A stretch of DNA of 64,000 bases, from contig CP151794.1 in NCBI GenBank assembly GCA_041860225.1, forward strand, positions 806,001-870,000. Direction: 5' to 3'. The position numbers and the translations under genes were made by a program. The stretch's first letter is position 1, and each line of letters begins with the position of its first letter. The DNA comes from Magnimaribacter mokuoloeensis. GTDB lineage: Bacteria > Pseudomonadota > Gammaproteobacteria > Magnimaribacterales > Magnimaribacteraceae. A model generated the notes under the pieces. It was not told the DNA's origin. It worked only from the letters and a program-made list of their open reading frames with translations, and made no database searches. Below, piece after piece: positions 33,404 through 41,592 of this stretch.

Positions 33404-35812
33404 TTAAAAATCTCTACGCCACTCTATTCCAAATCTTCTGGGTTGACCCCAATAATCAGCAGCCATCCCTAAACTGGGATCAACTCCTCCAGCTGGAACA
33501 TCACCACCCTGCCAAAGCATACTTGCAATATATCTTTTATCAGTCAGGTTAGTACCCCACAAGGTTATAGTTGTCACACCATCAGGTAATCGCATTGCAA
33601 TCCTTCCATCTACTAAGTTATATCCGGGCGCATTGGAGCCAGGAACATGCTCTAAGGTTCCCCAGACATTATCTTGTTTGTTAAGACTTATTTGGCTGGT
33701 AACAGAAGTTCCGTTAGATAAAGTTTGATCATGGATTAATCCGATATCAAAAGTATAACTTCTTCCGTTATCTCCTGAACCTCCGAAAGGTGTAGAGGTT
33801 AGATCTCTTAAAACATCTGTAGATACAAACGTTGCTGGATCATAAAGCGTATCTACGACACTAAAGTCATTATATTCTCCATCCAGAAGACCGTAAGTCA
33901 TAGTAAGAGTCCAACTGTCAGACAACTGGGCAGCTAATTCAAATTCTAAACCAGCCAAATCAGCTTCTTTTGCATTGACAATATCTGCTGTGGGCTGACC
34001 ATCTATCACTCTGCCAACGGTTATTTGTTGATTCTCGTAGATAGTTGAAAAATAAGTACCATTTAGACGTACTGTTCCATCCCTAAGGGTACTCTTAAAT
34101 CCAACTTCATAGTTATCAGACACTTCAGGTAAGAAAGGTTTCATTCTTACATCCTGGTTAAAACCACCTGAAGAATAACCTTTACTGTAACTAGCATAAA
34201 CTAAGAAATCTTCATCATAAGCATGACTTAGAATTACTCTGGAAGTTGTCTCATCATACTCAATTTCTTGATAACAACTATCGCTCTTAGCGATACCTGT
34301 ATTTGGGTCAATGTTACCAGGACAAGCATAACCAGGATCAAAACCCCCTCCTATAAGGGTCTGTCTTCTTAAATATTCTCTTTCATCACTGGTTCTTCTC
34401 ATGCCTACAGTTAAATCTGTCTGGTCATTAAATGCGTAGGTTCCTTCAGCGTAAAAAGCATCATTGGAATTAGTAACATCATTTGATTGATATCTGGAGC
34501 CGAACATCTGAGTTCCCATGATAGTTTGCGGAACATTTAAAACTCCAGGGATAACAAGATAGTACAAAGGCCAGTCTGAAGCTGAAGGAGGAGTGTATCC
34601 TCTCAATACAGGAACATCGATCTCCCCGAAACTATCTTCCTCAAACATATACACACCCAGAGTCCAAGTTAAATTACCGGTATCTCCAGAAAGTCTAATC
34701 TCGTGGGAATCTATATCATTCTCACTGGGATTATTAATTACATCTAGAAGATTGGTTGTGCTCGTGGTAGGTGAATTACCAGAACCCATTCCCCAGCCCC
34801 AAGTTCCGTTATAATTCTCAATCTCTCTATGGTTAGAAATAATTGTGAGAGTACCTATTTCCATATCTAGAGTTTGAGTTAAAGTATAAGAATCAGTTTC
34901 TGAGGTTGTATTCTGGTTAGGATTGTTATCTCTTCCAAGCCCATATCCGGTTTCATTACAGTTCTTGCGCATTGTGTCATAGGTACCTGCTAAATAAGCT
35001 ATTGCAGGGAAGCCGGTGGCAAGGGCCCCATTTTCAGGAGCAATAAAACGACAACTCGATAAAGTTGCAAGTTCATCCGATTCGAAGTGATCGTAGGTGA
35101 ATCTTGCATTGTAAGCATCACCGGAGTACTGAAAAGATGCTCTGATTGATTGAGAGTCTTCGTTACCTTGATAATTTCCAGTAATTTGATTTTTCATAAA
35201 GCCGTCCGTCTCTTTTGACATAACAGCAAATCTTGAAGAGAACTTATCTGAAAGCGGAACATTTACCACACCTCTCAAAACTCTATGACCTTCGGTACCA
35301 AAACCTACATTTACAAAACCCTCAAAATCTTCTGTTGGAGCTTTCGTTATTATGTGAACTAAACCTGCGGTAGTATTTCTGCCGAATAAGGTACCTTGAG
35401 GTCCCCTCAGTACCTCAACACGTTCAACGTCTATAAGGTCTACCATTCCACCTTGCGGACGACTCAGATAAACGCCATCTATATAAATTCCTATTTTAGG
35501 GTCTTGAGTCTCGGACCAATTTGTTTGACCTATACCTCTTAAAAACACATTAGTAACAGTAGAGTTAATACCTTGAGCTTCAAAGTTCATATTAGGCGTC
35601 AACTTAGTTATGTCGGCAATCTCTGTGATATTTCTCGCTTCAATTTGATCGCCACCTAAAGCAGTAATTGGAATAGGTACAGATTGAGCTGTTTCCTCTC
35701 TTTGTCTTGCTGTTACAACAACCTCATCAAAAACAGATGACTCTTCGTCTGCAGCAAAAGAGAATGAAGGAAACGATAAAAAAGAAAGAATAAGTAAGTA
35801 TCTAAAAGACAT
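33404..35812 (-). CDS. TonB-dependent receptor
   Basis: 802 residues. A signal peptide (LLILSFLSFPSFSFAA) is followed by a TonB box-like VFDEVVVTARQ. The plug domain contains VFLRGIGQTNW, GIYIDGVYLSRPQGG and VEVLRGPQGTLFGRNTTAG. A 22-strand barrel follows, ending RRFGIEWRRDF. The plug wording is that of receptors for non-siderophore substrates common in marine bacteria. Because hydrolase and GMC oxidoreductase genes follow directly, an organic ester or alcohol is a more likely cargo than iron. No Fur box is visible upstream. Confidence 0.94.
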   Translation of the reverse strand: MSFRYLLILSFLSFPSFSFAADEESSVFDEVVVTARQREETAQSVPIPITALGGDQIEARNITEIADITKLTPNMNFEAQGINSTVTNVFLRGIGQTNWSETQDPKIGIYIDGVYLSRPQGGMVDLIDVERVEVLRGPQGTLFGRNTTAGLVHIITKAPTEDFEGFVNVGFGTEGHRVLRGVVNVPLSDKFSSRFAVMSKETDGFMKNQITGNYQGNEDSQSIRASFQYSGDAYNARFTYDHFESDELATLSSCRFIAPENGALATGFPAIAYLAGTYDTMRKNCNETGYGLGRDNNPNQNTTSETDSYTLTQTLDMEIGTLTIISNHREIENYNGTWGWGMGSGNSPTTSTTNLLDVINNPSENDIDSHEIRLSGDTGNLTWTLGVYMFEEDSFGEIDVPVLRGYTPPSASDWPLYYLVIPGVLNVPQTIMGTQMFGSRYQSNDVTNSNDAFYAEGTYAFNDQTDLTVGMRRTSDEREYLRRQTLIGGGFDPGYACPGNIDPNTGIAKSDSCYQEIEYDETTSRVILSHAYDEDFLVYASYSKGYSSGGFNQDVRMKPFLPEVSDNYEVGFKSTLRDGTVRLNGTYFSTIYENQQITVGRVIDGQPTADIVNAKEADLAGLEFELAAQLSDSWTLTMTYGLLDGEYNDFSVVDTLYDPATFVSTDVLRDLTSTPFGGSGDNGRSYTFDIGLIHDQTLSNGTSVTSQISLNKQDNVWGTLEHVPGSNAPGYNLVDGRIAMRLPDGVTTITLWGTNLTDKRYIASMLWQGGDVPAGGVDPSLGMAADYWGQPRRFGIEWRRDF

Positions 35813-35892
35813 AATTTCCCCCCCGTATTATGTATCTTCTAGTTAATATATAGGAAAAAAAAGGCTTAGGGAAGTTTATTTAAAGGTATAAA

Positions 35893-36450
35893 TTACTCCC
35901 AAACGTCAAGGAAATCATCTAAATTATGTTCCGGCAAAGGCTTCTCTTTACCCATTGAAGTTCCTACATATAGATATCCAATAATTTGAAAGTTTTCTTG
36001 CAAACCTAAATGTTTCGTAATTTCAGGATTAAATGCCATTTGACCAGTTCTCCACACTGCAGAGAAGCCCATATCATGCAATCCTAGCAAGATGTTTTGG
36101 GCTGCCGTTCCAAGAGATATTATTTGTTCTATTTCAGGTACCTTAGGATGGTGCTTTACATCTGCGGCTAGAATAATAACCATTGGAGCTCTAAAAGGAG
36201 CTTTAAGTAGTTTTTCTACTTCCGCATCCGTTAAATCTTGGTTGAGAGAATTAGCAGTTTCTAAAAAGATATTTCCAAGCTTCTCTCTAGCTTCACCTCT
36301 TACTTCGATAAACTTCCAGGGTCGTAGTCTTGCGTGATCGGGAGCTCTCAATGCTCCTTTATAAACTTCAGACATCTGCTCATGAGTTGGGGCAGGGTCT
36401 TCTAGGTGTGGGATAGAATTTCTAGTTTGTATTGTTGTTAATGTATCCAA
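35893..36450 (-). CDS. Nitroreductase family flavoprotein
   Basis: 185 residues. The FMN-binding start IQTRNSIPHLEDPAPTHEQM, RAPDHARLRPWKFIEVRG and the later GTAAQNILLGLHDMGFSAVWRTG match the YdjA branch of the nitroreductase family, which is shorter than NfsA/NfsB. It reduces nitro- or quinone-like compounds with NAD(P)H. Physiological role is unknown. It is divergent from hemH. Confidence 0.9.
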   Translation of the reverse strand: MDTLTTIQTRNSIPHLEDPAPTHEQMSEVYKGALRAPDHARLRPWKFIEVRGEAREKLGNIFLETANSLNQDLTDAEVEKLLKAPFRAPMVIILAADVKHHPKVPEIEQIISLGTAAQNILLGLHDMGFSAVWRTGQMAFNPEITKHLGLQENFQIIGYLYVGTSMGKEKPLPEHNLDDFLDVWE

Positions 36451-36533
36451 AATATACTCTCAAAACTTATTTTACTATATAAACAAGTCATAAATTAGCC
36501 TCTTCACAAGAAAATTTACTTATAATTAAGGGC

Positions 36534-37532
36534 ATGAAAGGAATTCTCCTCATTAATTTGGGCTCTCCAAAAGATCTCGAACTAGAATCAATAAAAGAAT
36601 ATTTAAAAGAGTTTTTATCGGATGATCTTGTAATTGATTATCCTAAATTTCTTCAACGAATACTCGTAAATTGGATAATTATTCCGTCTAGATATAAAGA
36701 TACTAGAGAAGCTTACTCCGAAATTTGGACTGAGAATGGCTCTCCTTTGATTAATGACACACTTATATTGGGTGAAAAGGTAAGCTCCAAGTCAAATACC
36801 CCGGTTGAAGTGTCCATGAGGTATCAATTCCCAAGTATTGAAGAAGGATTAATTAATCTCAAAAAAAAGGGATGCTCTGAAATTTTTGTAGTACCACTTT
36901 ATCCTCATTACGCAATGTCTACTGTGTTAACTACTGAAAAAGAGGTAAAAAGGATTGAAAATGAGCTTGCACTTGACCTTAAACTCAATTTTATTCAGGC
37001 CTTTTACAGTGAACAAGAATATATTTCTAGTCTAAGCAATGTCATAAGCAGTAACAGGCAATCAGAAAGCGATTTCTTGTTATTCAGTTACCACGGCATA
37101 CCCAATAGGCACTTGATAAAGACAGATCCTACTCAAAGCCATTGCTTGAAAGTAGAAAATTGTTGCGATATGGAATCTAAAGCAAAACCTTTTTGTTACA
37201 AGGCTCAAGTCATTGAAACTTCTAGGCTCTGCGCAAAGCAATTGGAGCTCAAAGAAGATGAATGGGGAATATCTTTCCAATCAAGAATAGGTCCTGGGTG
37301 GATACAACCTTTTACAGACAAGGAGTTAGTAAGACTTGCAGGAGAAGGTGTAAAAAATTTAGATGTTGTTTGTCCAGCTTTTGTAACTGATAACCTAGAG
37401 ACGCTTGAAGAGATGAATATCCGTGGAAGAGAAACCTTTTTGGAAGCAGGAGGAAAGTCTTTTAACTATATACCTTGCCTTAACGATGAAGAATCTTGGG
37501 TAGATTTCTTAGTTAATGCTTCAAAAAGATAA
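36534..37532 (+). CDS. hemH: Ferrochelatase HemH
   Basis: 332 residues. It inserts Fe2+ into protoporphyrin IX, last step of haem synthesis. The start GILLINLGSPKDLE, the active-site His in FLLFSYHGIPNRH, and the segment SFQSRIGPGWIQPFT are diagnostic. Cys residues in SHCLKVENCCDME could bind a cofactor but the usual C-terminal Fe-S motif is absent. Placement next to an iron receptor and upstream of a ccm-rich genome region is consistent with haem demand. Confidence 0.95.
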   Translation: MKGILLINLGSPKDLELESIKEYLKEFLSDDLVIDYPKFLQRILVNWIIIPSRYKDTREAYSEIWTENGSPLINDTLILGEKVSSKSNTPVEVSMRYQFPSIEEGLINLKKKGCSEIFVVPLYPHYAMSTVLTTEKEVKRIENELALDLKLNFIQAFYSEQEYISSLSNVISSNRQSESDFLLFSYHGIPNRHLIKTDPTQSHCLKVENCCDMESKAKPFCYKAQVIETSRLCAKQLELKEDEWGISFQSRIGPGWIQPFTDKELVRLAGEGVKNLDVVCPAFVTDNLETLEEMNIRGRETFLEAGGKSFNYIPCLNDEESWVDFLVNASKR

Positions 37533-37563
37533 AAGGGACCTTAAAAGTCTCAAGATTCCTTTC

Positions 37564-37594
37564 TTAATCAACCTGTGGGGAGGGGTGTGATTAA
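37564..37594 (+). other. Hairpin with G-rich loop downstream of hemH
   Basis: TTAATCA pairs with TGATTAA around a G-rich loop containing TGTGGGGAGG. No T-tract follows, so it is a poor terminator. Its loop resembles those of the hairpins after hisI (AGGAGGGG, GGGAG). Confidence 0.5.
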
Positions 37595-37635
37595 TCCGTT
37601 AATATTTATAGTCTGTAACAGATTCCGACTAGGTT

Positions 37636-37667
37636 AGAACGAGCCCGCTGCGCTTGGGACTCGTTCT
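37636..37667. other. Strong intergenic hairpin between hemH and the siderophore receptor
   Basis: AGAACGAG-CCC pairs with GGG-A-CTCGTTCT around GCTGCGCTT, an 11-bp stem with one bulge. Neither side has a T-tract. It is the most GC-rich patch of the region; together with the preceding hairpin it fills most of the 208-base gap. It could be a transcript 3' end, a small RNA, or a protein-binding site. Confidence 0.5.
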
Positions 37668-37740
37668 TGGGCGCCTGACAGTAACATCTAATCTTCTAAA
37701 AATGCTTCTGTCTGCTGCACTATTACCAATCAATTACTTA

Positions 37741-39813
37741 TTAGAATCTTCTAGTAATCGATAATCTTGCATTAACTTCCTCTCCTACTGACGCTTGATG
37801 TGTGCTGTGAGAATGTGGGAAGTAAACTTCATCAGTGATGTTTTCTATATTCAATCTCACAGTAAGATCTTCAGAAACATCGTAGTAAGCTGCAAAGTCG
37901 ACTCTTGTATAGTCAGGTAGAACTAATCCAGATTTGTTGTTACTAATATTTGACTCTCCTTGTCTAGTAACACCTAAGCCATATCCAAACTTGTCATTAA
38001 CTTGGTATGTAGTCCATAAAGACATTGTGTTTTCAGGAATCTCTCTTGGCTCTCCACCCGAACTTGTCTCACCATCCATATCGCTGTAACCGAAGGAAAC
38101 AAATAGCTGATCGCTAACTTGCCCTTTAACTTCGAGCTCAATTCCATCTACTTGAAGTCCAACTATTTCAGCACCTTCTCCAGATTCATCACGTGTAGCT
38201 ATAGTTTGTTCACTATCAAAGTAACTCGCTCTTAAGCTTAGGTCAGGAGTAATATCCCAGTTAACACCAACTTCAGAGCTTTCATATACATCAGGATCTA
38301 GAGCTGCGGAGCTAGCAGTTAGCTTTTTGTACTGCTCACCTGATCTTGGTAAGAAACTTTCACTGTAACTCAAGTATAAAGACACATTATCTTGGGGCTT
38401 GAATATAATTCCTGCTCTAGGAGAAAATTCATCATCTTCTCTAGATTGCGATGATCCAGCCTTAATATCGTCGACTGTTATATCAAATTGATCTAAACGG
38501 CCTCCTAAAAGTACTATCAAATTATCAGAAAGATCAATTTGATCTTGGATATATATTGACGTCACTTCTATGTCAGAAGTAGTGCTGCTTTTCAGCTTAG
38601 TAGTGAAGTCAACACTAGTAGCAACTCCAGCTGAATTCGTAGCTATATTAAGAGGTCTAGAAACATTAAAAGATTCTTTATCTTTTTCTGTTGTTGACCA
38701 GTAAGTGTCATATCTAACATTTTTATTGTCAGTATCGACTATTTCAGCACCTATTAAGAGTGTATGAGTGGCTCCTCCAATTTGGATTTCATTTACCAAG
38801 TTAGCAGAAATTATCAGATTCTCACGTTCTGTTGGATCTCTGTAACCATCGAGCGTAACTACATTAGCATCTAAATCATACCCTGAAGCATACAGGTTCT
38901 GATACATCTTTTCAAACTCGCTGGATGTGACTGAAAAGATTCCTTTTGAGGTATCTGAGAAATCAGTTGTTAGGGTCCCTATGAAGATGTCAGCTTCAAG
39001 AGTGGTGATATTGATATCTGAAGTTCCGAACACTATATCCTTCAGTGCTTCAACTGGTTTGCCGTTAGCAGTTGGTATACCCCTATCAATAAATCTTTCA
39101 TGATCGGCGTATTCATAAGATAGATCTAAAGTAGTAGTTTCACTCATTTGAATTTTAACTGTTGGATTGAATCCAATACGATCACCATCGTACAAATCAC
39201 GATGATTTTCTAGGCTGTCAGTGTGTAAGTTAAAACGTAAAGCTGTATTATCACCGGTCGAAGTATTGTAATCAGCTGCAAAATCAAATGCTCCAAAATC
39301 ATCAGCACCTATATCAAATGAACCAAACTGTTCTCCAATTTGAGCTTTCTTTGTTACACGATTAATAATTCCACCTGTTCCACCTCTTCCAAATAAAAGA
39401 GCATTTGGTCCTCTCAGGATTTCAACTTGATCAACATTGTAAAGAGAGCGGTAATATTGAACATCATCTCTCGCACCATCTTGATAAAAATCAGCTGTGG
39501 ACCTGACACCTCTAAATACAACTGAGTCCCTATGACCTTCACCTTGTGAGGTATTAACACCAGGGGTATAACGCACTATGTCACCTATTTCTCTGATACC
39601 CTGTTTTCGAATGTCATCATCAGTAACAATAGACAGACTTTGTGGTACATCAATAATAGCTGTAGGTGTTTTAAGCGCTTTAACTTGATCTGAATAAAGT
39701 ACTTTACCTTTAACAACAATTTCTTCTATAGCTTCATCAGAATACAAACTAGCTGAAAAAGCTAGAGAGGAAACAGCTATCCCTTGGAAAAAAGTTCTTA
39801 CAAATCGAACCAT
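37741..39813 (-). CDS. TonB-dependent siderophore receptor
   Basis: 690 residues. A signal peptide ends near FSASLYSDE. The TonB box region is IEEIVVKGKVLYSD. The plug includes TPTAIIDVPQSLSIVTDDDI and YRSLYNVDQVEILRGPNALL, wording of the FhuE/FpvA-type ferric siderophore group. The barrel ends VNARLSITRRF with terminal Phe. Three overlapping Fur boxes lie upstream, so it is iron-repressed. No siderophore synthesis genes are seen, so it may take up xenosiderophores. Confidence 0.94.
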   Translation of the reverse strand: MVRFVRTFFQGIAVSSLAFSASLYSDEAIEEIVVKGKVLYSDQVKALKTPTAIIDVPQSLSIVTDDDIRKQGIREIGDIVRYTPGVNTSQGEGHRDSVVFRGVRSTADFYQDGARDDVQYYRSLYNVDQVEILRGPNALLFGRGGTGGIINRVTKKAQIGEQFGSFDIGADDFGAFDFAADYNTSTGDNTALRFNLHTDSLENHRDLYDGDRIGFNPTVKIQMSETTTLDLSYEYADHERFIDRGIPTANGKPVEALKDIVFGTSDINITTLEADIFIGTLTTDFSDTSKGIFSVTSSEFEKMYQNLYASGYDLDANVVTLDGYRDPTERENLIISANLVNEIQIGGATHTLLIGAEIVDTDNKNVRYDTYWSTTEKDKESFNVSRPLNIATNSAGVATSVDFTTKLKSSTTSDIEVTSIYIQDQIDLSDNLIVLLGGRLDQFDITVDDIKAGSSQSREDDEFSPRAGIIFKPQDNVSLYLSYSESFLPRSGEQYKKLTASSAALDPDVYESSEVGVNWDITPDLSLRASYFDSEQTIATRDESGEGAEIVGLQVDGIELEVKGQVSDQLFVSFGYSDMDGETSSGGEPREIPENTMSLWTTYQVNDKFGYGLGVTRQGESNISNNKSGLVLPDYTRVDFAAYYDVSEDLTVRLNIENITDEVYFPHSHSTHQASVGEEVNARLSITRRF

Positions 39814-39865
39814 TTTTTTACTCCCTTAAAGTTTATACATAAGTTCCAAGAATCATATTTTGTAA

Positions 39866-39923
39866 ATGAGAATGATTATTAGATCGATAATGATTCTCAT
39901 TATAGATGAGAATCATTCTCAAG
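39866..39923 (-). promoter_or_regulatory. Tandem overlapping Fur boxes
   Basis: Three AT-rich repeats are stacked: GAGAATGATTAT (39868-39879), GATAATGATTCTCATTATA (39886-39904, 15 or more matches to the 19-base consensus GATAATGATAATCATTATC), and ATGAGAATCATTCTCAA (39906-39922, a near-perfect palindrome). They start 52 bases upstream of the receptor ATG. Confidence 0.9.
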
Positions 39924-39970
39924 TTCAATACTTTTATAATAATAAGGTTACTAGTTAGAAGTGAGCAGAG

Positions 39971-40342
39971 TCAGTGTTTATGAGATTTTAGATCATTTTC
40001 AATATCTTCATGATCACCAACCATAATATGTGAATCACTCTTAGTGACATATTTCTCAAGAATAGGAATAAATAATAAAGGCACGATACCTCCCAAAACT
40101 ATTCCTAATGCAGCTGATCTCATAGTCGGGTCAAGAAGAGACGCTATAAGATCTGCAAGTACATGTGCTATAACTGCCCCTACTATTCCAGCTATGTGTC
40201 CGTTAGATGTTCTCTTAAGAAGTCGATTTATACTCCAACCAGAGTAATAGCCAATAATTAAGATACCTACATGAACTAAACCAAAAACGAAGCCTCTTAG
40301 AAGACCTTCTTCTAAACCGAAGGATGCGACGATTGCATCCAT
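39971..40342 (-). CDS. Small integral membrane protein, unknown function
   Basis: 123 residues with three hydrophobic helices (about 15-37 GFVFGLVHVGILIIGYYSGW, 48-68, 76-95) and a charged C-terminal tail ending in a His/Asp/Glu-rich HIMVGDHEDIENDLKSHKH. It starts on the last base of the lysC stop (TAATG), so it is translationally coupled to lysC as the last gene of that operon. The His/acidic tail could bind metal, but this is inference. No family was recognised. Confidence 0.75.
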   Translation of the reverse strand: MDAIVASFGLEEGLLRGFVFGLVHVGILIIGYYSGWSINRLLKRTSNGHIAGIVGAVIAHVLADLIASLLDPTMRSAALGIVLGGIVPLLFIPILEKYVTKSDSHIMVGDHEDIENDLKSHKH

Positions 40343-41571
40343 TAAGTATCTAGCTCTTGATCTAAGTCAAAAGCATTGTGGAGGGCCTTGACTGCTTTTG
40401 TCATTTCATCCTTTTTAATTACTACAGATATTTTTATCTCAGAGGTTGTAATCATTGAAATGTTAATTTCATTTTTTGCCAAAGTCTGAAACATCTTACT
40501 AGCAACTCCAGCGTGAGCTCTCATTCCTCTACCTACAATGCTTATTTTGGCTATCTCATCATCAACCTCGATTGATCCCCCTCCCAATGTCTGAGATGTT
40601 TTTTGGAGAATGTCTTCAGCTTTTTTAGCGTCACTTTTATCAACTGTGAATGTGAAGTCAGTATTATTATCTGCACTAATATTTTGGACGATTACATCAA
40701 CTTCAATTCCAGCCTCGCTAATTGGGCTCAAGATCTTTGCAGCAACACCTGGTATATCAGGAACACCCCTAATAGTAAGTTTTGCTTCAGAATCTATACT
40801 GCTTATCCCAGAAACAATTGGTCTTTCCATAATATTTTTCTCCTCTTGAACTAATGTGCCTTCACCTTCTTGAAAACTAGACAGAACACGTAGCGGTAAA
40901 TTAAATTTACTTGCATATTCAACGGCCCTTAACTGAAGAACTTTTGCTCCTGAACTTGATAATTCTAACATTTCTTCAAAACTTACCTCTTTCAACAATC
41001 TTGCTTTATCACAAACCCTAGGATCAGTTGTAAAAACTCCATCTACATCGGTATATATTTGGCATTCATCTGCTTTTAAGGCAACAGCAAGAGCAACGCC
41101 CGTTGTGTCAGAACCACCTCTGCCTAGTGTTGTAATATCACCTAATTCATTCATTCCCTGAAAGCCAGTAATTACAGGCACAACACCTTCATCAAGTTCT
41201 GAGGTTATCTTACTTACTTCAACATCTAGAATTCTGGCTCTGCTATGACTTGAGTTTGTTTTAATACCCAATTGATAAGCAGTATAAGATTTACCTTTTA
41301 TGCCTCTTTTAAGGAGAGCCATAGCCAACAAAGCAACAGAAATCTGCTCTCCAGTAGAGACCAAGGCATCATATTCTCTTAGATCAGGTTCAGGATTAAT
41401 CTCTTTTGCTAAATCAATTAGGTTATCAGTACTTTTACCCATTGCCGATAAAACCACAGTGACTTTATTGCCTTTTTGGATTTCAGCTTCAACATTATCA
41501 GCCACTGCTTCAATGCGTCCAGCATCAGCAACAGAAGTACCTCCAAATTTTTTTACTATTAATTTGCCCAT
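40342..41571 (-). CDS. lysC: Aspartate kinase LysC
   Basis: 409 residues. It phosphorylates aspartate, first step to Lys, Thr and Met. The kinase domain has VKKFGGTSVADAGRIEAV and LGRGGSDTTGVALAVAL; two C-terminal ACT domains (about 265-409) mediate feedback inhibition. Length matches the Pseudomonas-type monofunctional enzyme, not the ThrA/MetL fusions. It follows alaS after 21 bases, with no lysine riboswitch between. Confidence 0.96.
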   Translation of the reverse strand: MGKLIVKKFGGTSVADAGRIEAVADNVEAEIQKGNKVTVVLSAMGKSTDNLIDLAKEINPEPDLREYDALVSTGEQISVALLAMALLKRGIKGKSYTAYQLGIKTNSSHSRARILDVEVSKITSELDEGVVPVITGFQGMNELGDITTLGRGGSDTTGVALAVALKADECQIYTDVDGVFTTDPRVCDKARLLKEVSFEEMLELSSSGAKVLQLRAVEYASKFNLPLRVLSSFQEGEGTLVQEEKNIMERPIVSGISSIDSEAKLTIRGVPDIPGVAAKILSPISEAGIEVDVIVQNISADNNTDFTFTVDKSDAKKAEDILQKTSQTLGGGSIEVDDEIAKISIVGRGMRAHAGVASKMFQTLAKNEINISMITTSEIKISVVIKKDEMTKAVKALHNAFDLDQELDT

Positions 41572-41592
41572 AAAAATGGCGAGTATTCTATC

